Assembly: GCA_945874095.1 (NCBI GenBank)
Contig: CAMCFM010000099.1
Span: 1-11,031 of the forward strand
Source of the DNA: Candidatus Kuenenia stuttgartensis
Lineage (GTDB): Bacteria > Planctomycetota > Planctomycetia > Isosphaerales > Isosphaeraceae
Direction: 5' to 3'
Length of the DNA: 11,031 nucleotides
The position numbers were made by a program, and so were the translations under genes. Under the pieces are notes generated by a model. That model was not told where the DNA came from and ran no database searches. It saw only the letters and a program-made list of their open reading frames with translations. Positions 7,397 through 11,031 of the stretch are shown here, piece by piece (the first letter of the stretch is position 1; each line of letters opens with the position of its first letter).

Positions 7397-8854
7397 TCAG
7401 TGGGCCCTTGCTTGATTCCGTCGATTCTTCTGGCGCGATTTCATCACGTGAGGCTTGAATTCTTCGTGTATGAGCGACTTCTGTGCTACAAAAGTGCCTC
7501 GTCGTTCCCACAGGCCAAGGCCCACGAAAACCACCAATCCTGCAAAGAAGATGTTCCCATAAGCGGCAAACATGCGTGGAGCGATGATTGCCAGCGACAA
7601 TAACCCCACCGATAGAGCGATGGTTCTTGCCGCTGAACTCCTCTGGGTTTTAGTCCGTTCCGGGTCGACCAGAACCGACATCAGAAACGTAAACGGAAAG
7701 ATCAGCCAGACATACGAGTAATTGAACGATAATGGAGCAAGCATCACCGTGAGTAATAGGCTCATCGACTGCTCGCAATTGGCTGCATCCAGAAGTCTGT
7801 GACCCGGCTGGCCTTTGCCCCACCACGACCACATCGTGAACAGGCCTAACCCCAGAACGCTTGCCAGCATCAGGTAATTCGACTTTTTGAAGTCCAGATT
7901 TGTCAGATTAACGGTCCAGATACGATCCCGCTCACCGTCTGCCAATACGGGTCTAGAGAGCCTGTGGACTGTGGCCTGAAGCGACTGGTTCTTGAAGCTG
8001 AAGGCACGATCCGGGCGCTGACCGATGGACCGATCGTCATATTTGAAGAGCATTCCACGAGCCCACAGCTTCAAATCCTGCTGTGATTGCTCGCCGGTTC
8101 GATAGGAGAGCGGAAAGATCATCAAGTAAAACGCCACACTGGCGATGGTTGCAATGGTGGCTCTGGATTCTTTTCGGTAGATAAAATAGCCAATCAAAAT
8201 GATCGGATAAGCCTTCATGGCAGTCGCTGTCGCAACCAGGAAACCAGCCAGTGATGGCCTGCGCCTGCGAAGTGCCAGAAAAGCACCCAGGCTCAAGGCT
8301 AGAAGCAGAACTGCTGGCTGACCAAGCAGATACATGTCGCTGACGAACGGAATGACGAACAACGAAGGCATCATATACAGAAGTGGATGCGCCCCACGAA
8401 ATTTGCCAGTTGCCAGTTTGACGGAGGCATAGATACAAAATGCCCAGGCGACTGTCTGGAGGATCACCATGGCTGCCACAAAAATTGGCTTGGGCAAGCC
8501 CGATATCGGAGCCATCATCACTGCGGCTGCCGGAGGGTACATGAAAGGGAACAGGCGGTGGGGATCGGTCGGATAAATCGTTCCACCGCTTGCGACTATG
8601 GCCCCTGTGCTTTGCCAGAGGTCGTAATCCTTATTCATTCTGCCCATTGACGAATTCATGATGGGAGCAATCGAGAAGGCGATTGCCAGAATCGCAAAAA
8701 GTACCGCTGTGAATTGATAGACCAGTGGATCGCGACTTTCGATCGCCTCGATTCCCTGGCGCAATAACCGCCACCGCATGGCGCGGCGGCGTAGAAAGGC
8801 GGCGAACTGGATCAGCTTGTCAGGGCTGGATTCTTTGGAAATAGGCTGATTCAT
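7397..8854 (-). CDS. Multi-pass membrane glycosyltransferase, GT87 (DUF2029) type
   Basis: From the ATG at 8854 the protein has 485 residues and about ten hydrophobic segments starting near residue 46. It shows the family pattern: an acidic first outer loop (KDYDLW, Asp76 and Asp78), YPPAAA at 106-111, GQPAVLLLALSLGAFLAL (178-195), then AGFLVATATAMKAYP (203-217) and a basic YFIYRKESRA loop. FSFKNQSLQATVHRL (285-299) is also typical. GT87 enzymes, known mainly from actinobacteria, transfer mannose from polyprenyl-phosphate donors to lipids or glycans outside the membrane; the donor and acceptor here are unknown. The frame extends to an ATG at 8893 (498 residues), but only the 8854 start has a Shine-Dalgarno sequence, AAGGAG at 8866-8871 with an 11-nt spacer. 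The C-terminus is a basic cytoplasmic-looking tail. It appears to be a single-gene unit ended by the terminator at 7335-7364. Confidence 0.85.
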   Translation of the reverse strand: MNQPISKESSPDKLIQFAAFLRRRAMRWRLLRQGIEAIESRDPLVYQFTAVLFAILAIAFSIAPIMNSSMGRMNKDYDLWQSTGAIVASGGTIYPTDPHRLFPFMYPPAAAVMMAPISGLPKPIFVAAMVILQTVAWAFCIYASVKLATGKFRGAHPLLYMMPSLFVIPFVSDMYLLGQPAVLLLALSLGAFLALRRRRPSLAGFLVATATAMKAYPIILIGYFIYRKESRATIATIASVAFYLMIFPLSYRTGEQSQQDLKLWARGMLFKYDDRSIGQRPDRAFSFKNQSLQATVHRLSRPVLADGERDRIWTVNLTNLDFKKSNYLMLASVLGLGLFTMWSWWGKGQPGHRLLDAANCEQSMSLLLTVMLAPLSFNYSYVWLIFPFTFLMSVLVDPERTKTQRSSAARTIALSVGLLSLAIIAPRMFAAYGNIFFAGLVVFVGLGLWERRGTFVAQKSLIHEEFKPHVMKSRQKNRRNQARAH

Positions 8855-8970
8855 CGCCGTGGGCGCTCCTTGCCCTGGTGTTGCATTACGCATCGGAATG
8901 TGTGCAATGCGCAGATTGGTTCATCCGTAGGTCTCTTGGAATATCGCAAATCGACTGATCCGTAAAGATC

Positions 8971-8998
8971 AGAATCAGGAATTTGTAGGGGATGTCAA
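8971..8998 (-). promoter_or_regulatory. Possible promoter of the GT87-type gene
   Basis: A perfect -35 hexamer TTGACA lies on the minus strand (plus 8993-8998). The best -10 at 16-nt spacing is GATTCT (plus 8971-8976), which matches only three of six consensus bases. The leader would be about 110 nt. The -35 is good but the -10 is poor, so this is tentative. Confidence 0.3.
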
Positions 8999-9153
8999 AA
9001 ATGGTGTGGTTTGCTAGCCCGGCTGTATAAATCCAACCCAATCCTGGCAAAGCTTCCGGGGCGAATCATCAGCTATCGAGTATCGAGACAAATCCGTTTC
9101 GTAATAATGATTTAACCTGTTTGATTGTAAGTAGTTGCGAAGTTTTTAGGAAT

Positions 9154-9168
9154 GAGGGTACTACCCTC
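9154..9168. promoter_or_regulatory. Perfect 15-bp dyad, possible operator
   Basis: GAGGGTA and TACCCTC form perfect 7-bp inverted arms around a single C. The near-absent loop makes it a poor RNA hairpin but a good site for a dimeric DNA-binding protein. It lies 91 nt past the cREC stop and about 300 nt upstream of the GT87 start, beyond the candidate promoter. No regulator gene is visible nearby and the binding protein is unknown. Confidence 0.35.
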
Positions 9169-9258
9169 CAAACCTTTTCACATATAAGTTCTTGTCATGT
9201 CCTTCACAATACCATCACCCCGGGATCCGGTATGAGTCATCAATTTTAATTAAATCGG

Positions 9259-10095
9259 TTATGGATTGATCGTTTCATCGTCGGAATTGCGGCGGGCCCG
9301 ACTGCGACCTCCAGAGCGAAACGGCTCTGTGTCGTCTTCGCGAATCGGCATGACATAAGGGCCTGGGGTATCTTCGTCGACACCTAAAGCACCGTCCAAA
9401 CCATTCGGATCAAAGATCTCTACACCTTGATCGAATGCTCCCCTGCCCGACCGTTTGCCAGATCGTTCGGCACCCATTTCAGATAATCCCGGGGCGTTTT
9501 GCCAAGGCTTATCCACACTTGGTGGAGGTACAAACCACCTCAAAATTCGTTTGATAAGTCCAGGACCTTTTTCCGGTTCATCCTTCAGAGGTTCTTTTGA
9601 CTGGCCTCGACCGGGTTTTGTCTGATTGCCCAATGGCTGCATTAAATCCATTGCCGGGCCAGCCTGATCCTTTGGCGCAGTTCCGAATGGCTGTTCCAAG
9701 ACATAATATCCAGCCAGGCCCAGTTGTGTGACCATCACCATGGCGGCATTCTGGTTGTGCGAATGGACGACGAATTTCGCGGCCATGAGGTGTGTCCGAG
9801 GCTCGGCCGTGAGCCACCTGACCACTTCCATACCGCAGTCGGCCCGTTCGGAATCGACAAACCACTCACCCTCAAGGTCGTGATCCAGATGGATTTCATC
9901 CCAGCTTTTTTCGGCCAGTGATGAAATGCAATCGAGAGAGGTCTGAACCCAGTGCGCGTCTGGAAATTTATCAAAAAACGCTTCAGCCCGAGCAGGATCG
10001 TCGTCCAGAAATAGCCGAAGGTATCCGGATGATCCTACGACAGGCCCTGTATTTTCAGGAGGAAAACTGTTTGGAGGAATATCTTCCATCGCCAC
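9259..10095 (-). CDS. cREC (cyclic-phosphate processing receiver-like) domain protein with charged tail
   Basis: This is a 278-residue protein without a signal peptide or membrane segment. Residues 25-133 match the cREC receiver-like domain: LRLFLDDDPARA with the acidic cluster Asp31-33, EIHLDHDLEG with Asp71 and Asp73, a GMEVVRWL helix (88-95), and VVHSHN (109-114) followed by a helix. cREC domains have been linked by comparative genomics to RNA repair and cyclic-phosphate handling; a biochemical role is not established. Residues 140-278 are rich in Pro, Gly, Lys, Arg and Asp, with one amphipathic patch (LIKRILRWFVPPP, 180-192), and look disordered. I recognise no domain there. AAGGA (10101-10105) sits 5 nt before the GTG at 10095 and 11 nt before the ATG at 10089, so either start is possible. 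The gene follows dapB with a gap of 45 bp on the same strand and is probably co-transcribed. Confidence 0.8.
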   Translation of the reverse strand: MAMEDIPPNSFPPENTGPVVGSSGYLRLFLDDDPARAEAFFDKFPDAHWVQTSLDCISSLAEKSWDEIHLDHDLEGEWFVDSERADCGMEVVRWLTAEPRTHLMAAKFVVHSHNQNAAMVMVTQLGLAGYYVLEQPFGTAPKDQAGPAMDLMQPLGNQTKPGRGQSKEPLKDEPEKGPGLIKRILRWFVPPPSVDKPWQNAPGLSEMGAERSGKRSGRGAFDQGVEIFDPNGLDGALGVDEDTPGPYVMPIREDDTEPFRSGGRSRARRNSDDETINP

Positions 10096-10140
10096 ACATT
10101 TCCTTCCGTTTGAAATCGAGGGCCTGACACGGACTTAAGA

Positions 10141-10953
10141 TCAAAGTCCAAGAACATCGTTCATGGTATACCAGCCGGGTGGTCTGCCAGCCAGCCACAC
10201 AGCACAATCAATCGAGCCGCGAGCGAAACCATCGCGATTCAAGGCTCTGTGAGAAAGCTCCACGCATTCGCCCATCAGGCCAAACACCACGGTATGTTCG
10301 CCGGGATTATCGCCTGTTCGCAGAGCATGCAAGCCAATCTGACCCTTGGGCCGATCGCCTGTAATCCCTTCCCGCCCATGGGCAAACGCTTCAGGGCCGA
10401 CTCCAATCTGACCGGCCACAATTTCAGCCAGCCGAAGGGCGGTCCCACTGGGGGCATCTTTTTTGAATTTATGGTGACGTTCCATAATTTCGACATCGGC
10501 ATCTGGCAGAAGTCGGGTCGCCTGTCGAACCAGCGCCATCAGGACATTGACAGCCCGGCTCACGTTTGGCGAAACAAGCAGGGGGATGGAGTCAGAAAGT
10601 TCCTGCAAAGCGTCTTTTTGGTCAGGCTCCAGACCTGTCGTACCTATGACCAGCGGAATCCCTCGTTTGGCACAAATTTCAGCGATGGCCAGCGACGCCC
10701 CTGGTGCAGAAAAGTCGATCAAGGCCTGTACGCCTGACAAGCAGTCAGCTGAATCGGAGAGAACTACGCCTGTGGATGGCTGTCCGATCAATTCCGCAAC
10801 GTCATGCCCCATGGAGGGGTGGCCAGATCGGTCAAGTGCTGCAACAAGCTCTGTACGAGCATCTTCACGCAAGAGTTGCATGATCCGAATGCCCATTCGG
10901 CCAGCGGCACCATGAACCGCGATTTTGACTGGTGTTCGACCCTGCTGGCTCAC
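10141..10953 (-). CDS. dapB: 4-hydroxy-tetrahydrodipicolinate reductase (DapB)
   Basis: DapB reduces the cyclic dehydration product of 4-hydroxy-tetrahydrodipicolinate with NAD(P)H in the cytoplasm, a step of the lysine and diaminopimelate pathway. Counted from the GTG at 10953 (270 residues), the Rossmann motif VHGAAGRMG covers about 13-21, IGTTG is at 103-107, SPNVSRAVNVLM at 128-139, and the signature ERHHKFKKDAPSGTA at 158-172 holds the expected catalytic His160 and Lys164 and the substrate-binding SGT. The C-terminus MNDVLGL is typical and the length is normal. The frame also allows a GTG at 10962 (273 residues). GAGGT at 10961-10965 overlaps that codon and sits 7 nt before 10953, so 10953 is preferred. 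The frame stays open to the window edge but with no ATG, GTG or TTG start. Nothing suggests loss of function. cREC follows 45 bp downstream. Confidence 0.95.
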   Translation of the reverse strand: MSQQGRTPVKIAVHGAAGRMGIRIMQLLREDARTELVAALDRSGHPSMGHDVAELIGQPSTGVVLSDSADCLSGVQALIDFSAPGASLAIAEICAKRGIPLVIGTTGLEPDQKDALQELSDSIPLLVSPNVSRAVNVLMALVRQATRLLPDADVEIMERHHKFKKDAPSGTALRLAEIVAGQIGVGPEAFAHGREGITGDRPKGQIGLHALRTGDNPGEHTVVFGLMGECVELSHRALNRDGFARGSIDCAVWLAGRPPGWYTMNDVLGL

Positions 10954-11031
10954 GTCCGTCACCTCAAAATTGTCGTTTTCGTTCGCCGTTTCGTGGCTTG
11001 ATTCCAGAAGTTCGGAACCCGCAAAGCGAAC

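Larger units (their letters stand above)
8855..9258. other. 404-bp intergenic region without a visible gene
   Basis: No convincing coding frame, tRNA or other RNA gene is visible on either strand. It contains the ribosome-binding site of the GT87-type gene, a candidate promoter (8971-8998), a 6-bp hairpin CTGATC/GATCAG (8955-8960 with 8967-8972) without a T run, and a perfect 15-bp dyad (9154-9168). The stretch next to the cREC stop (about 9240-9258) is AT-rich and holds no clear terminator for that gene. Confidence 0.6.

Noticed and set aside
6960..7511. Open frame of 183 codons on the minus strand spanning the DUF1549 start and the GT87 end
   Set aside because: It runs through the strong terminator at 7335-7364 and out of frame through both real genes; the translation is low-quality and shows no domain.
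8037..8438. Open frame of 133 codons on the minus strand
   Set aside because: It is an alternative frame inside the GT87-type gene, which has clear membrane segments and family motifs in the other frame.
8955..8972. CTGATC/GATCAG hairpin as a terminator or riboswitch part
   Set aside because: The stem is 6 bp with no T run on either side and no surrounding conserved structure that I recognise.
9001..9258. Small RNA or tRNA in the intergenic region
   Set aside because: No cloverleaf, no T-loop motif (GGTTCGA) and no convincing promoter-terminator pair could be found by eye.

Overview
The window most likely comes from a planctomycete chromosome of moderate GC. The strongest pointer is a DUF1549/DUF1553 gene followed on the same strand by a Tat-exported DUF1501 gene, a pairing that is greatly expanded in Planctomycetes. 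Paired von Willebrand factor A (VWA) membrane proteins, a GT87-type membrane glycosyltransferase and a cREC-domain protein fit that setting. The genus cannot be fixed from sequence alone. Product calls come from reading the translated sequence against remembered family motifs; no search was run.

Layout: positions 1-1529 (+ strand) hold the end of a BatA-like VWA protein cut by the window edge, and a second VWA membrane protein coupled to it by a 7-nt start/stop overlap. A hairpin at 1556-1584 separates this pair from everything else, which is all on the minus strand. Reading rightwards these are: an exported SOUL-type haem-binding-like protein (1604-2254) with its own sigma70-like promoter; a membrane-anchored alpha/beta hydrolase of the HGGGW type (2372-3484, possibly to 3568); an approximately 200-bp non-coding palindromic element with imperfect terminal inverted repeats (3638-3837); the DUF1501 gene (3855-5153) and the DUF1549/DUF1553 gene upstream of it in transcription (5227-7191); a strong terminator (7335-7364); a multi-pass GT87-type glycosyltransferase (7397-8854); a 404-bp non-coding stretch with a perfect 15-bp dyad; a cREC-domain protein with a long charged tail (9259-10095); and dapB (10141-10953 or 10962).

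Probable transcription units are the VWA pair (+), SOUL alone, the hydrolase alone, DUF1549/DUF1553 then DUF1501, GT87 alone, and dapB then cREC. dapB is ordinary lysine and diaminopimelate metabolism. The DUF1549/DUF1501 pair probably acts together outside the cytoplasm, but its substrate is unknown.

No CRISPR array, tRNA, rRNA, insertion sequence with a transposase, or recognisable defence island was found. The observations most worth a second look are the palindromic element at 3638-3837 and the cREC-tail fusion beside dapB.
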